A DNA stretch of 64,000 nucleotides from Streptomyces sp. V3I8 (GCF_030817535.1 NZ_JAUSZL010000002.1:3472001-3536000); one strand, 5' to 3'. Positions 17,358 through 26,185 are shown, counted from the first letter of the stretch. Numbers and translations are program-made. Notes: generated by a model from the sequence alone, not told the origin.

Positions 17358-18332
17358 GTGGCGCCACACCGCAGAGCGCGGTCCAGCGGTCCCCTGGGCA
17401 TGCGGACGCCGGCTCCCGCCACCGCCGCACCGGCCTCGGTGGCCCTGCTCTCCCAGACGGCGGACGCCTCGCCGGCCGCGGAGCCCGCACCGGACGCGGA
17501 GAACACCCGGCCGAGCACGGAGGAAGTCCGGAAGAAGATCGACGACCTCTACCAGCGGGCGGTCACGGCCACCGAGAAGTACAACGCGGCCAAGGAGCGG
17601 ACCACCAGGCAGCGCCGGCGCGTCGACACCCTCCTCGGCGACGTGGCGAAGCGCACGGGCGCCGCCGCCCCCGACAGCGCCGCGCTCCTGGCGGCGGACA
17701 ACCCGCAGGACTACTTCGACCGGACCCGGCTGATGAACCGGCTCACCGCCCGGCAGAAGCAGGCCGTCGACGACTACGTGACACGGCGGGCCGCCACGAC
17801 GACGAAGCGGCAGCAGGCGTCCGAGGGCCTGGAGACGCTCACCACCACGGAGAACGCGCTGAAGACGTCCAAGGCGGACGTGCAGCGCAAGCTCGCCGAG
17901 GCACGCGGGATCCTCGCGCGGCTGACCGCCGAGGAGGAGGCCCGGCTCGCCGCGATCGAGCGGGAGAGGCAGGCGGTCAAAGCGGCCAAGGCCGCCGAGG
18001 CGCTCGCCTTCGCCCGCGCCCAGATCGGCAAGCCGTACGTGTGGGGCGCGAGCGGCCCCGGCTCGTACGACTGCTCCGGGCTCACCCAGGCCGCCTGGAA
18101 GGCCGCCGGCGTGACTCTTCCGCGTACGACGTGGGACCAGGTGGGGACCGGCACGGCGGTCTCCGTGGACAGCGCCCGCCCCGGTGACCTCGTCTTCTTC
18201 TACGACGACATCAGCCACGTCGGCATCTGCGTCGGCGACGGCATGATGATCCACGCCCCGAAGCCGGGCGCGTACGTCCGCGAGGAGTCGATCCACTCCA
18301 TGCCGATCCACAGCGTGGTGCGACCGACGTAG
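17358..18332 (+). CDS. Secreted NlpC/P60 peptidoglycan hydrolase under riboswitch control
   Basis: A 324-residue RipA/CwlO-like enzyme that cleaves D-Glu-DAP bonds in stem peptides. An N-terminal export region (about 1-40) is followed by an extended coiled coil (residues 45-215, Lys/Glu/Ala-rich) and the NlpC/P60 domain at about 220-324. The catalytic Cys is in YDCSGLTQAAW, the His in ISHVGICVG, and the third polar residue lies near MIHAPKPG. The GTG at 17358 is chosen because GGAAGGAG ends 7 nt upstream and the ATG at 17337 lies inside the riboswitch P1 stem. Paralogous to the gene at 19221, 0.9 kb away. Confidence 0.93.
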   Translation: MAPHRRARSSGPLGMRTPAPATAAPASVALLSQTADASPAAEPAPDAENTRPSTEEVRKKIDDLYQRAVTATEKYNAAKERTTRQRRRVDTLLGDVAKRTGAAAPDSAALLAADNPQDYFDRTRLMNRLTARQKQAVDDYVTRRAATTTKRQQASEGLETLTTTENALKTSKADVQRKLAEARGILARLTAEEEARLAAIERERQAVKAAKAAEALAFARAQIGKPYVWGASGPGSYDCSGLTQAAWKAAGVTLPRTTWDQVGTGTAVSVDSARPGDLVFFYDDISHVGICVGDGMMIHAPKPGAYVREESIHSMPIHSVVRPT

Positions 18333-18390
18333 GCCACCGGCGCCCGGCACCGGGGGGACGGCCCCTGGTGCCCGGCCCTCATCGTCCTGT

Positions 18391-18744
18391 TCAGGTCCAG
18401 AGCAGGGCGATGAAGATGTTCACCGTGGTCAGTCCGCCCACGAGGGCGAACAGGCGCTTGTCGATCTTCTCCTCGTCGCGCTGCACGTAGACGAGGCCGA
18501 GGATCACGATCAGCAGGGCCAGCTTCACGCCGATCTTGATGTTGTCGACGCTCTGGTCGTCGGCCTGGTTGAGGCCGACGAGGACCGCGCCCGTGACCAG
18601 CATGGTCAGCGCGCCGTGCAGCATGGCGGGGGTGAAGCGGGCCGTGCCGTCGCCCATGGCCTTCATCTGCGTGAGGAAGCCGCCCAGCAGGGCGGCGATG
18701 CCGATGATGTGCAGGGCGACGAAGACATGAATGAGTACGTCCAT
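18391..18744 (-). CDS. Small integral membrane protein, four predicted TM helices
   Basis: A 117-residue conserved Streptomyces membrane protein of unknown function. The helices are at about 3-25 (IHVFVALHIIGIAALLGGFL), 38-60 (MLHGALTMLVTGAVLVGL), 70-88 (KIGVKLALLIVILGLVYV) and 98-116 (LFALVGGLTTVNIFIALLW). The ATG at 18744 is chosen; a longer frame upstream only adds a Ser-Arg run encoded by a hexamer repeat. Lies between two NlpC/P60 genes on the opposite strand. No function can be assigned. Confidence 0.82.
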   Translation of the reverse strand: MDVLIHVFVALHIIGIAALLGGFLTQMKAMGDGTARFTPAMLHGALTMLVTGAVLVGLNQADDQSVDNIKIGVKLALLIVILGLVYVQRDEEKIDKRLFALVGGLTTVNIFIALLWT

Positions 18745-18840
18745 GAGCCCGGACCCTAACCGGGCGCCGGTACGCCGACTCGCACCGGCCCGGACGGAAC
18801 CTCGATCCCCGGCCCTGGCCCTGGCCTCCGACCCCGATGC

Positions 18841-18894
<54 letters not shown>

Positions 18895-19141
18895 TCCGCC
18901 CGTAGCACCGTCCGGTCCTTCGCCGGCCCCCAACGCGCGTATCGGTCACGGCGCTACGCCAAGCCGGTGACGCCGGGCCCGGATCACGGTCGCACCCGGT
19001 CGCCCTGTGACCGGATGCCATCACTTCCGTGCATGGCGTTACCAAGGGTGTGCGGCCAGGTTTAGCGTCCTTCCCCAGGTGCCCGGCTCCCCACCACATC
19101 CGCCCTGGCCAGGGGCGGCGGTCGGCACCACCGCCAGAAAG

Positions 19142-19184
19142 GTCCGGCGGCGTCCCGCTCCCCCTGTGCGGGCCGCCGCCGGAC
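19142..19184 (+). promoter_or_regulatory. Strong leader hairpin just upstream of the second NlpC/P60 gene
   Basis: An 11-bp perfect stem (19142-19152 with 19174-19184) continues after a 1-nt internal mismatch as CCCGC/GCGGG (19154-19158 with 19168-19172). It ends 16 nt before the ribosome binding site. It is in the position of an intrinsic terminator or a ribosome-access switch. None of the ydaO consensus blocks is present, so this is not a second copy of the c-di-AMP riboswitch. Confidence 0.5.
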
Positions 19185-19220
19185 GTACGACCGGCCCTAC
19201 GGAAGGAACGTGGATCGCAC

Positions 19221-20282
19221 GTGGCAGCACACCGCAGGCCCAGGCAGCGCTCGTTCGGCGGCGGCACGGCCCGTACCGCCTTCACCGTCGCCCTCGCGGG
19301 CGCGGCGGGCGCGACCGGCTTCAGCGGGACGGGAGTCGCGGCGCCCGAGCTGACACCGGCGCAGGTGAAGGCCAAGGTCGACAAGCTGTACCAGGAGGCG
19401 GAGGCCGCCACCGAGAAGTACAACGGGGCCAAGGAGAAGTCCACGAAGGCCGCGGACCGGCTCGGCACCCTGCAGGACGAGGCGGCCCGCAAGACGGAGC
19501 GGCTCAACTCCGAGCGTGACGTGCTCGGTTCGCTGGCCAGTGCCCAGTACCGGGACGGAGGCGTCGATCCCTCACTGGCACTGATGCTCTCCTCGGACCC
19601 CGATCAGTACCTGGACGGCGCCGCGTTCGCCGAGCGGGCCGGCAGCAGGCAGGCGACGACGGTGTCCCGTGTACGCACCCAGTTGCGCGACATCGAGCGG
19701 CTGCGCGGTGCCGCACACGTCGAACTGACCGCGCTGGAAGCACACCGGGCCGACCTGAAGCGGCACAAGAAGACGGTCACCGGGAAGCTCGGCGAGGCGC
19801 GCGAACTGCTCGCGCGCCTGCCGGACGGGGACCGGGCGCGCATCGGTGCCGACAACCCGGACATCGCGCGCGCCTCACGCACCGGCCCGGCCCCGCGCGG
19901 CCTCGGCACGGGCTCCCCCGCGGCCGCCTCCGACTCCCGTGCGGCGGCGGCCGTCTCCTACGCGTACGGGAAGCTCGGCAGCCCATACGTGTGGGGCGCC
20001 ACCGGTCCGGACGCCTTCGACTGCTCCGGCCTCATGCAGGCCGCGTACCGCTCCGCGGGCATCGAACTGCCCCGGACGACGTACGCGCAGATCGACGCGG
20101 GGCGGCGCATCGCGCGCTCCGAACTCCGCCCCGGCGACCTGGTGTTCTTCTACTCGGGCATCAGCCATGTGGGGCTGTACGTGGGCAACGGCCGGATGGT
20201 GCACGCACCGAACCCGTCGGCACCGGTACGGGTGGCCCCGATCGACGAGATGCCGTTCGCGGGGGCGACACGGGTGGTGTGA
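19221..20282 (+). CDS. Secreted NlpC/P60 peptidoglycan hydrolase
   Basis: A 353-residue paralog of the enzyme at 17358. A basic N-terminus and hydrophobic export segment (TAFTVALAGAAGATGF, about residues 19-34) lead to a coiled coil (residues 45-210, sharing the VDKLYQEAEAATEKYNGAKE block with its neighbour) and an NlpC/P60 domain at 240-353. The catalytic Cys is in FDCSGLMQAAY and the His in ISHVGLYVG. The GTG at 19221 follows GGAAGGA at 19201 with a long 13-nt gap. The preceding leader carries a strong hairpin instead of a riboswitch, so the two hydrolases are probably regulated differently. Confidence 0.92.
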   Translation: MAAHRRPRQRSFGGGTARTAFTVALAGAAGATGFSGTGVAAPELTPAQVKAKVDKLYQEAEAATEKYNGAKEKSTKAADRLGTLQDEAARKTERLNSERDVLGSLASAQYRDGGVDPSLALMLSSDPDQYLDGAAFAERAGSRQATTVSRVRTQLRDIERLRGAAHVELTALEAHRADLKRHKKTVTGKLGEARELLARLPDGDRARIGADNPDIARASRTGPAPRGLGTGSPAAASDSRAAAAVSYAYGKLGSPYVWGATGPDAFDCSGLMQAAYRSAGIELPRTTYAQIDAGRRIARSELRPGDLVFFYSGISHVGLYVGNGRMVHAPNPSAPVRVAPIDEMPFAGATRVV

Positions 20283-20320
20283 GGCAGGTGGTGTGAGGCA
20301 GGTGACGTGAGGAGGCAGGG

Positions 20321-20462
20321 TCACAGGGATTGCCGTACGAGGGTGAGTCGGACGGTCGTTCCGAAGCGGACGGCACGCTTGTCGTAGCTGGCGCGTCACG
20401 ACGCCACGGGCCTGCTTGAGCAGGCCGATCCGGCACTCGATGCGGTGTCCGGCCTTGCACTT
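20321..20462 (-). pseudogene. Decayed C-terminal end of an IS5-type transposase
   Basis: In one frame KAGHRIECRIGLLKQARGVVT matches the usual R-x-x-E-R-x-x-x-x-L-K transposase C-terminal block. The continuation SYDKRAVRFGTTVRLTLVRQ lies in a different frame near 20395 and ends at a stop at 20321, so at least one frameshift has occurred. Nothing remains of the N-terminal DDE residues and no terminal inverted repeats were found. It is a relic, not an active element. Confidence 0.6.
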
Positions 20463-20530
20463 CTCGCGCTCGGGGCCCGACGGGTATCCGCCCGCCGAGC
20501 CCCGGCGGAGGCTCCTTCGCAACTTCCCGG

Positions 20531-20761
20531 TCAGGGGAACACCGGCGTCACCACCGGCTGGCAGTCGGCGCCGCAGTCGGCATCGGCCCACAGCGCCAGA
20601 CCACTCACTGCGAAAAGCACGACGAGGACCAGGACGAAGAGGAGACGCCAAGGCAGTTCCAGCGCCCCGGGGCCCCAGAGCCATGACCTGCCGATGATCA
20701 GCAAAAGGACAGCGACGGGCAGAAGTACGCCTCCCAGGATCCCCAGCAGCGCCGAAAGCAT
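20531..20761 (-). CDS. Small two-TM membrane protein
   Basis: A 76-residue hypothetical protein. TM1 is about residues 3-24 (SALLGILGGVLLPVAVLLLI) and TM2 about 39-58 (LLFVLVLVVLFAVSGLAL), with a short Cys-containing tail (DADCGADC). It starts with ATG at 20761 and GGGAGG is visible upstream. Its flanks are both decayed sequence, so it may be an orphan survivor. Function unknown. Confidence 0.6.
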   Translation of the reverse strand: MLSALLGILGGVLLPVAVLLLIIGRSWLWGPGALELPWRLLFVLVLVVLFAVSGLALWADADCGADCQPVVTPVFP

Positions 20762-20801
20762 GAACGGCCTCCCTCAAGAGCGCGGTGAACGACCGGCGAG
20801 A

Positions 20802-21300
20802 TCATTTTTCGGACAGGGCCCAGGGCTGCGGCTGCGCAGGGAAGAACATGGTCACTATGTACCCCATGGCGTCGGCGACGATCCGGTCCACCGACGCCAC
20901 CTCCACGGCGGGAAGCTGGGCCGGGTGACCTGAAATGCCAGGACGCCGCCTGGTCGCCTCGGCCAGGCTGGGGTGGCATCTTGTCGCGCAGCCGCCGCTG
21001 TACGAGCGCGCGGGGCGAGTGCACCGGCTCGGGAAGCCCGGCGACGAGGGACCGCGTCAGACCGGCCCGTGTCGCACCACGGGCGAGCCAGTCGGAGGCG
21101 AGTTCTTCGAGGGCGGCACAGTCGACGGCGGAGAGCACCGAGCGAGGCTCTACGCGCCCGCGCCGGGCGAGCGCCTCGTACGCGAGGGAGCGGCGAGCCC
21201 GCCCTGCGGACCCGGGCCCCTCGGCCTGAGGGGCTTGTCCGGCCCGATCGACCTCTTGCTCCAGCTCCTGGGGCGATACGTCAGCGGGGGTGGCCACGGA
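20802..21300 (-). pseudogene. Truncated remnant of a Streptomyces regulator-like protein
   Basis: One frame contains VLSAVDCAALEELASDWLARGATRAGLTRSLVAGLPEPVHSPRALVQRRLRDKMPP (split here by reading only short blocks: LSAVDCAALEELASDWL, GLPEPVHSPRALVQRRL). This block looks like the C-terminal region of a family of Streptomyces helix-turn-helix proteins, but the N-terminal DNA-binding domain is absent. A second frame, 20802-20930, encodes VEVASVDRIVADAMGYIVT and ends in LSEK-stop, perhaps part of another lost gene. No complete gene could be supported in 20762-21553. Confidence 0.4.
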
Positions 21301-21553
21301 CACGGGAGCGGCGCACCCCTCTGCCGAGGTCTCGGACCGTGGTGACCCATCGGGGAGGGCGGAACCGGGCCCCGCCGTCGGCCCGTTGCGGGCTCTGGAC
21401 GCTGCCCTGGACGCGGATATCAGGCTGACGGCCGGGCGCGTCGTCGCGCACAGGGTATCGGCGTGATCGCGCACGTGCCCGCCGGACGGTCGCGCGGCTT
21501 CGGGGCCCTGCCGGTCCCGTCGCACCAGTCGTCGTGCCGCACCAGTCGTCGTG

Positions 21554-22336
21554 TCACACCAGTCGTCGTGCCGTCGCCCAGCGTGTCAGCTCGTGGCGGT
21601 TGGACAACTGGAGCTTGCGCAGGACCGCCGAGACGTGGGACTCGACCGTCTTGACCGAGATGAAGAGCTGCTTCGCGATCTCCTTGTACGCGTAACCGCG
21701 GGCGATCAGGCGCAGGACCTCGCGCTCGCGCTGGGTGAGGCGGTCGAGGTCCTCGTCGACCGGCGGGGCGTCGGTGGAGGCGAAGGCGTCGAGGACGAAG
21801 CCGGCCAGGCGGGGGGAGAAGACGGCGTCGCCGTCCTGGACGCGGAAGACGGAGTCGACCAGGTCCGTGCCGGTGATCGTCTTCGTCACGTAGCCGCGGG
21901 CGCCGCCCCGGATCACCCCGATGACGTCCTCCGCGGCGTCCGACACGGACAGCGCGAGGAACCGGACCGGTCGCTCGGCGTCGGACATCAACGGCGCGCA
22001 GCGGCGCAGCACTTCGACGCCTCCGCCACCCGGCAGGTGGACGTCGAGCAGGACGACCTCGGGGCGGGTCGCGGTGATCACCGTGACCGCCTGGTCGACG
22101 TCGGCGGCCTCGCCGACCACCTCGACGCCGGTCCGCGCGGTCTCCCCGATCTCCGCCTGGACCCCCGTACGGAACATGCGGTGGTCGTCGACGAGCACCA
22201 CGCGCACCCGCCGCCCGGGACCGGGTCCGGCTTCCGCCGGACCCTCGGCCGCACCGGTCGCGCCCGTCGCGCCGGCGTTCGCCCCGGTCGCCCCGGTCGC
22301 CCCGGTTGTCCCGGTCGGTTCGTTCGCGTCGCTCAT
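21554..22336 (-). CDS. LuxR/NarL-family response regulator
   Basis: A 260-residue two-component regulator. The N-terminal 30 residues are an unusual GAT/GATGA collagen-like repeat (TGATGATGANAGATGATGAA). The receiver domain (about 42-165) has the acidic pair VDDHRM, the phospho-acceptor Asp in VLLDVHLPG (near residue 97) and the conserved Lys in VTKTITG. The C-terminal HTH is at 190-245 (LTQREREVLRLIARGYAYKEIA). Its ATG overlaps the kinase stop in an ATGA, so the pair is translationally coupled. Together with the divergent PspC protein this resembles an envelope-stress LiaFSR-type circuit (inference). Confidence 0.93.
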   Translation of the reverse strand: MSDANEPTGTTGATGATGANAGATGATGAAEGPAEAGPGPGRRVRVVLVDDHRMFRTGVQAEIGETARTGVEVVGEAADVDQAVTVITATRPEVVLLDVHLPGGGGVEVLRRCAPLMSDAERPVRFLALSVSDAAEDVIGVIRGGARGYVTKTITGTDLVDSVFRVQDGDAVFSPRLAGFVLDAFASTDAPPVDEDLDRLTQREREVLRLIARGYAYKEIAKQLFISVKTVESHVSAVLRKLQLSNRHELTRWATARRLV

Positions 22337-23616
22337 GTCTGTGCCCTCTCCATCTCCAGCTCGACCTCCGTGCCGCCGTCCGGCACCGCGCGCAGCCTGG
22401 CCGTACCGCCGTTGCGCTCCATGCGGCCGATGATCGATTCTCTGACGCCCATGCGGTCGGTGGGTATCGAGTCCAGGTCGAATCCGGGACCGCGGTCCCG
22501 GACCGACACGAAGACGGTCCTCCCCTCGACCTCCGCGAAGACCTGCACCGCGCCGCCCTCGCCACCGTACTTGGCCGCGTTCACCATGGCTTCCCTCGCG
22601 GCCTGCATCTGGGCGCCGACCCGGTCGTCGAGCGGGCAGTCGCCGACGACCACGACCTCGATGGGGACCCCGTGCTTGTCCTCCACCTCCGCCGCACTGC
22701 GCTTGACGGCCTCGGCGAGGGTGCCGGGCTCCTCCGCCTCGTCCTTGCCGGTGCCCTCCGGTTTGTAGAGCCAGTTGCGCAGGTCGCGCTCCTGGGCGCG
22801 GGCGAGGCGCCGGACCTCGCTCGCGTTCTCCGCGTTGCGCTGTATCAGCGTCAGCGTGTGCAGCACCGAGTCGTGGACGTGGGCGGCGACTTCGGCCCGC
22901 TCCTGCGCGCGGATGCGCATCAGGCGCTCCTCGGAGAGGTCCTGGGTCATCCGCACGAGATACGGACCGGCCAGCAGCGCTATTCCGACGAGGACGGCGA
23001 GCGCGGCCTGCAGGACCGAACCGAGGTGGGCGGCGGAGCCCTGCAGCACGAATATCCCGGAGACGCCCGCGGCGACGAGCAGGACCCCGGCGGCGGAACG
23101 GAGCAGGGTGATCGTGCGCTTGCGGCGGCCGACCGCCATCCAGCGGGCCCGGCGCGCGTTGTCCGCCTGGCGCCAGACCAGGGCGACGCCCGCGCCGACC
23201 AGGACGGTGGGCCAGAGGTAGGCCTTGGCGCCGCCGCTCAGGTCGACGTTCCCCACGAAGACCATGGTGACGACGACCATCGCGAGCAGCGCGACGATCT
23301 GTCCCTTGTCGGGCTTGCGCGCCACGAGCCTGCGGCGGCCGTCGGGCGCGGTCTCGGTGGCGAGGGCGGGGGGCCGCTCGGCGTCCACTCCCCCGACGCC
23401 GAGCGGGACGAAGAACCAGAACGACGCGTACAGCAGGGCCCCGAGGCCGTCCGCCATGAACAGGCCCGCGAAGACCAGCCGCACCCAGATCACGGGCAGG
23501 CCGAGGTGCCCCGCGAGCCCCCGCGCCACGCCCCCGAGCCAGCGTCCGTCGCTGCTGCGGTAGAGCTTGCGCGGCGGCCGCGGGTCCTCGACGGTCAGGG
23601 CTGCGGCTTCCGGCAT
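22333..23616 (-). CDS. PspC-domain sensor histidine kinase
   Basis: A 427-residue membrane kinase. The N-terminal PspC domain (residues 10-75, LYRSSDGRWLGGVARGLAGH) is followed by several TM helices up to about residue 205 and then a HisKA_3-type dimerisation segment with His in AHVHDSVLHTLTLIQRN (near 244). The ATPase N box is in AMVNAAKYGG (about 340) and the G box in DRGPGFDLDSI. There is no large extracellular loop, so it probably senses within the membrane. ATG at 23616 (MPEAAALTVEDP) is preferred; a GTG at 23631 is possible. Upstream partner of the coupled response regulator; divergent from another PspC gene. Confidence 0.93.
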   Translation of the reverse strand: MPEAAALTVEDPRPPRKLYRSSDGRWLGGVARGLAGHLGLPVIWVRLVFAGLFMADGLGALLYASFWFFVPLGVGGVDAERPPALATETAPDGRRRLVARKPDKGQIVALLAMVVVTMVFVGNVDLSGGAKAYLWPTVLVGAGVALVWRQADNARRARWMAVGRRKRTITLLRSAAGVLLVAAGVSGIFVLQGSAAHLGSVLQAALAVLVGIALLAGPYLVRMTQDLSEERLMRIRAQERAEVAAHVHDSVLHTLTLIQRNAENASEVRRLARAQERDLRNWLYKPEGTGKDEAEEPGTLAEAVKRSAAEVEDKHGVPIEVVVVGDCPLDDRVGAQMQAAREAMVNAAKYGGEGGAVQVFAEVEGRTVFVSVRDRGPGFDLDSIPTDRMGVRESIIGRMERNGGTARLRAVPDGGTEVELEMERAQT

Positions 23617-23915
23617 GCCATCGATGTTCACACGCCCGGCGCCACCGGGCATCAGGGTCGACCCCCGAGACTCCCCTGATCTTCTCTCCCGCCCTCCGAC
23701 CGCTGCCCGGTCGGGCTTTCGGTCGCTGTCGCATCGGGTCCTCGGCAACCGCCGGGCCGGGTCTTCGGCCGCTGCCCCATCGGGCCTCCGGCCGCCTGCC
23801 GGGGAGCCCCGGCGGCGGATGCCGCCGGTATGAGGGTCGGCCCGGGGTGGAATTCAGGGTTCGGCCAGGGTCGTCCGGACTGCCGCGGAGCCCTCGCGGC
23901 CGTCACCATGGACGT

Positions 23916-25361
23916 ATGAGCGATCAGCAGCACGCCGCGGCGGGGCCGGGGCCCGGTCCGGGCGCCGAGCCGCAGGACGCCGTGCCCGCGGACGCCCCGG
24001 CGCCCGTGGGCGCGGGGCCCCGCGCGCCCGGAGGCAGAGGGGGGGTCGCGGACCCGGTGGCGCCCGAGGTCCCGCGCAGGTTCCGGCGCGACCGGCGGCA
24101 CAGGATGCTGAGCGGGGTGTGCGCCGGGCTCGGGCGGCAGTGCGACATGGACCCGGTGATCTTCCGGATCGTGCTCGCGGTGCTCTCGGCGACCGGCGGC
24201 CTCGGCCTCATCTTCTACGGCTTCGCGTGGCTCTTCGTCCCGTACGACGACGAGGAGGAGAACGAGGTGCGCAAGCTCCTCACCGGCCGCGTGGACGGCC
24301 AGGCGCTGACCGGTGTGCTGTTCGCCCTGGTCGGCTGCGGGGTGTTCCTCTCCATGCTGAACAACAGCGGCGTACTGACCTTCGCGGTGTTCCTGTCCCT
24401 GCTCCTCGCGGGCGCCGGCTACTGGTCGCGGCAGCGCGGCGCCGACGCCCCCGACCCCTCCCCCAGCTCCCGGCCGCGCCCGGGCCGGGGCGGTCCCATC
24501 GCCGCGCAGGCCGTCGCCGACGCCCCGCCGGAGGCGCAGGCTCCGCCCGTGCCCGTCGCCTTCCCCTCCTGGTGGCGCGAGCCCATCGTCAAGGACGGGA
24601 CGTACGTGGGCGGCACGGGCTATCTGTGGGGTCCCAAGAGCACTCGGGACCGTGACATCGCGGCGGCGACCGCCATCGCGCGCGGCATCGTCGGCCGGGA
24701 CATACGGGCGCACGCCCCGAAGCCGCGCGGGCCGCGCTGGATCGGCGGCCGAGTGGTCCTGCTCGCCCTCTTCGCGGGCGTCGTCGGGACGAGCCTGACC
24801 TGGGACGACCACATACTCGGCACCAGCCTGCAGACCGGCCTGGCCTGCGCGCTGGTGGTGCTCGGCCTGGGGATGGCGGTCAGCGCGTTCCTCGGGCGCA
24901 CGGGAGCGGGGCTGGTCTTCTTCTCGGTCCTCACAGCGGGCCTGCTGGCGGGCTCGACGGCACTGCCGAAGGACATCGGCACGCACTGGCAGCGCGCGGA
25001 CTGGGCACCGGCCACGGCGGCCGTCGTCGAGGAGCAGTACGACCTCGGCGCGGGTGTCGGCACGCTCGACCTCAGCCGGATCGACCTCGCCAAGGGGCAG
25101 ACCGTGACGACGAACGCCGAGGTGGGCGTGGGGCAGTTCAGGGTGGTCGTACCGAAGGACGCGACGGTGAAGTTGGACGTCGAAGTGGGCGTGGGCGACA
25201 TCCAGTTGCCCGGTGACGACAAAGAGGACGTGGACGTGGCTCCGGGCAAGCACAAGCAACTGACACTCAGGCCTGCGGGCGGGAGCGAGGACGGCGGCAC
25301 GCTCGACCTCACTCTCGAAGTCGGCCTCGGACAGGCGGAGGTCGTCCGTGCTGCGTCATGA
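23916..25361 (+). CDS. PspC-domain multi-pass membrane protein with LiaF-like C-terminus
   Basis: A 481-residue protein. The N-terminus (1-50) is Pro/Gly-rich, then a PspC domain (55-120, RRHRMLSGVCAGLGRQCDMD) with TM helices, further TMs at about 128-165 and 285-355, and a C-terminal beta-rich domain (375-481). There repeats such as NAEVGVGQFRVVVP, VEVGVGDIQLP and LEVGLGQAEVV resemble the LiaF/DUF2154-like family that modulates cell-wall stress kinases. Divergently transcribed from the PspC kinase/response-regulator operon. The small gene downstream overlaps it by 14 bp. ATG at 23916. Confidence 0.9.
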   Translation: MSDQQHAAAGPGPGPGAEPQDAVPADAPAPVGAGPRAPGGRGGVADPVAPEVPRRFRRDRRHRMLSGVCAGLGRQCDMDPVIFRIVLAVLSATGGLGLIFYGFAWLFVPYDDEEENEVRKLLTGRVDGQALTGVLFALVGCGVFLSMLNNSGVLTFAVFLSLLLAGAGYWSRQRGADAPDPSPSSRPRPGRGGPIAAQAVADAPPEAQAPPVPVAFPSWWREPIVKDGTYVGGTGYLWGPKSTRDRDIAAATAIARGIVGRDIRAHAPKPRGPRWIGGRVVLLALFAGVVGTSLTWDDHILGTSLQTGLACALVVLGLGMAVSAFLGRTGAGLVFFSVLTAGLLAGSTALPKDIGTHWQRADWAPATAAVVEEQYDLGAGVGTLDLSRIDLAKGQTVTTNAEVGVGQFRVVVPKDATVKLDVEVGVGDIQLPGDDKEDVDVAPGKHKQLTLRPAGGSEDGGTLDLTLEVGLGQAEVVRAAS

Positions 25362-25584
25362 GTTCCAGCCCGGCCGGTTCATCGCGGGCTTCTTCGTCGC
25401 TCTCACCGGAGTCGTCTACGCGGGCGACGCGGGCGGCCTCTGGGACACCCCGTGGTTCGCGGTGGTCCCGCTCGTCACCGGAGGGCTGTGCCTGGCGGCC
25501 GTGGCGGGCAGCGTGGCCCACGGGATACGCCGCCGCAAGCGCCGCGCACAGCCCGCCCGGGACAGCACACCCGCCCCGGGCTGA
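25348..25584 (+). CDS. Small two-TM membrane protein coupled to the PspC gene
   Basis: A 78-residue protein with TM helices at about 10-28 (GRFIAGFFVALTGVVYAG) and 38-60 (AVVPLVTGGLCLAAVAGSVA), ending in a basic tail (RRRKRRA). The GTG at 25348 overlaps the end of the PspC gene by 14 bp, so it is translated from the same transcript. Conserved in that position in Streptomyces, from memory. Function unknown, but the coupling argues for a role with the PspC/LiaF-like protein. Confidence 0.78.
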   Translation: MLRHEFQPGRFIAGFFVALTGVVYAGDAGGLWDTPWFAVVPLVTGGLCLAAVAGSVAHGIRRRKRRAQPARDSTPAPG

Positions 25585-25645
25585 CCCCGGCCCCGGACGG
25601 ACGCCCGGGGCGGGTTGAGGACCGGAGGGCCGGCCGAGGGCCGGC

Positions 25646-26185
25646 CTAGTAGGCGCTTGTCGTCCGGCGCCTCCGGCGGGCGCGGAGTGTCGCGTCGAGG
25701 GAGAACACGCCCGCTCCGGCCAGCACGAGAGGCAGCCAGGCGATCATGTAAGGGAGGTCGTTGCCGTAGTAGTACGGGTCCGCGGCCCAGCTCATCGTCA
25801 GCCAGAGGCTGAGGGAGATCAACGCTCCGCCGAGCGCGGCGAGGCGGGTCAGCAGGCCGACCAGGACCCCGATGCCCACCGCCAACTCGCCCACGGCGAT
25901 GGCGTATCCGAAGCCGACCGGGTTCTTCAGGGACAGGTCGATCAGGGCGGGGACGGCCGACGAGTCGCGGACCGCGCGCATCATGTCGCCGATCGAGCCC
26001 GCCCCGGAGTCCGACATGAAGGCGCTGTCGGTGAGTTTGTCGAGCCCCGCGTAGATGAAGGTGACGCCGAGGAAGATCCGCAGCGGCAGCAGCGCGTACC
26101 GCGTGGCGGTGTCCCGCCAGTCACTGCCGCCGCCGTCGTCGTCCGCGTATCCGGAGTGCGTGTCCATCCGCATGCCGTGAGCCAT
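25646..26185 (-). CDS. DoxX family membrane protein
   Basis: A 179-residue, four-TM protein. The core is LLPLRIFLGVTFIYAGLDKL (the DoxX signature), a conserved GFGYAIAVGELAVGIGVLVG helix, then a third hairpin and a final LPLVLAGAGVFSLD. DoxX-like proteins are quinone- or thiosulfate-linked membrane proteins in some systems; the role in Streptomyces is unclear. The ATG at 26185 (MAHGMRMD) is used; a longer GTG start at 26221 lacks support. Convergent with the PspC operon. Confidence 0.85.
   Translation of the reverse strand: MAHGMRMDTHSGYADDDGGGSDWRDTATRYALLPLRIFLGVTFIYAGLDKLTDSAFMSDSGAGSIGDMMRAVRDSSAVPALIDLSLKNPVGFGYAIAVGELAVGIGVLVGLLTRLAALGGALISLSLWLTMSWAADPYYYGNDLPYMIAWLPLVLAGAGVFSLDATLRARRRRRTTSAY

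Noticed and set aside
19029..19220. Second ydaO riboswitch or longer N-terminus for the second NlpC/P60 gene
   Set aside because: The key GACAGCTAACC and GGGGTGAAT blocks are absent, and the extended frame lacks an export signal near its start.
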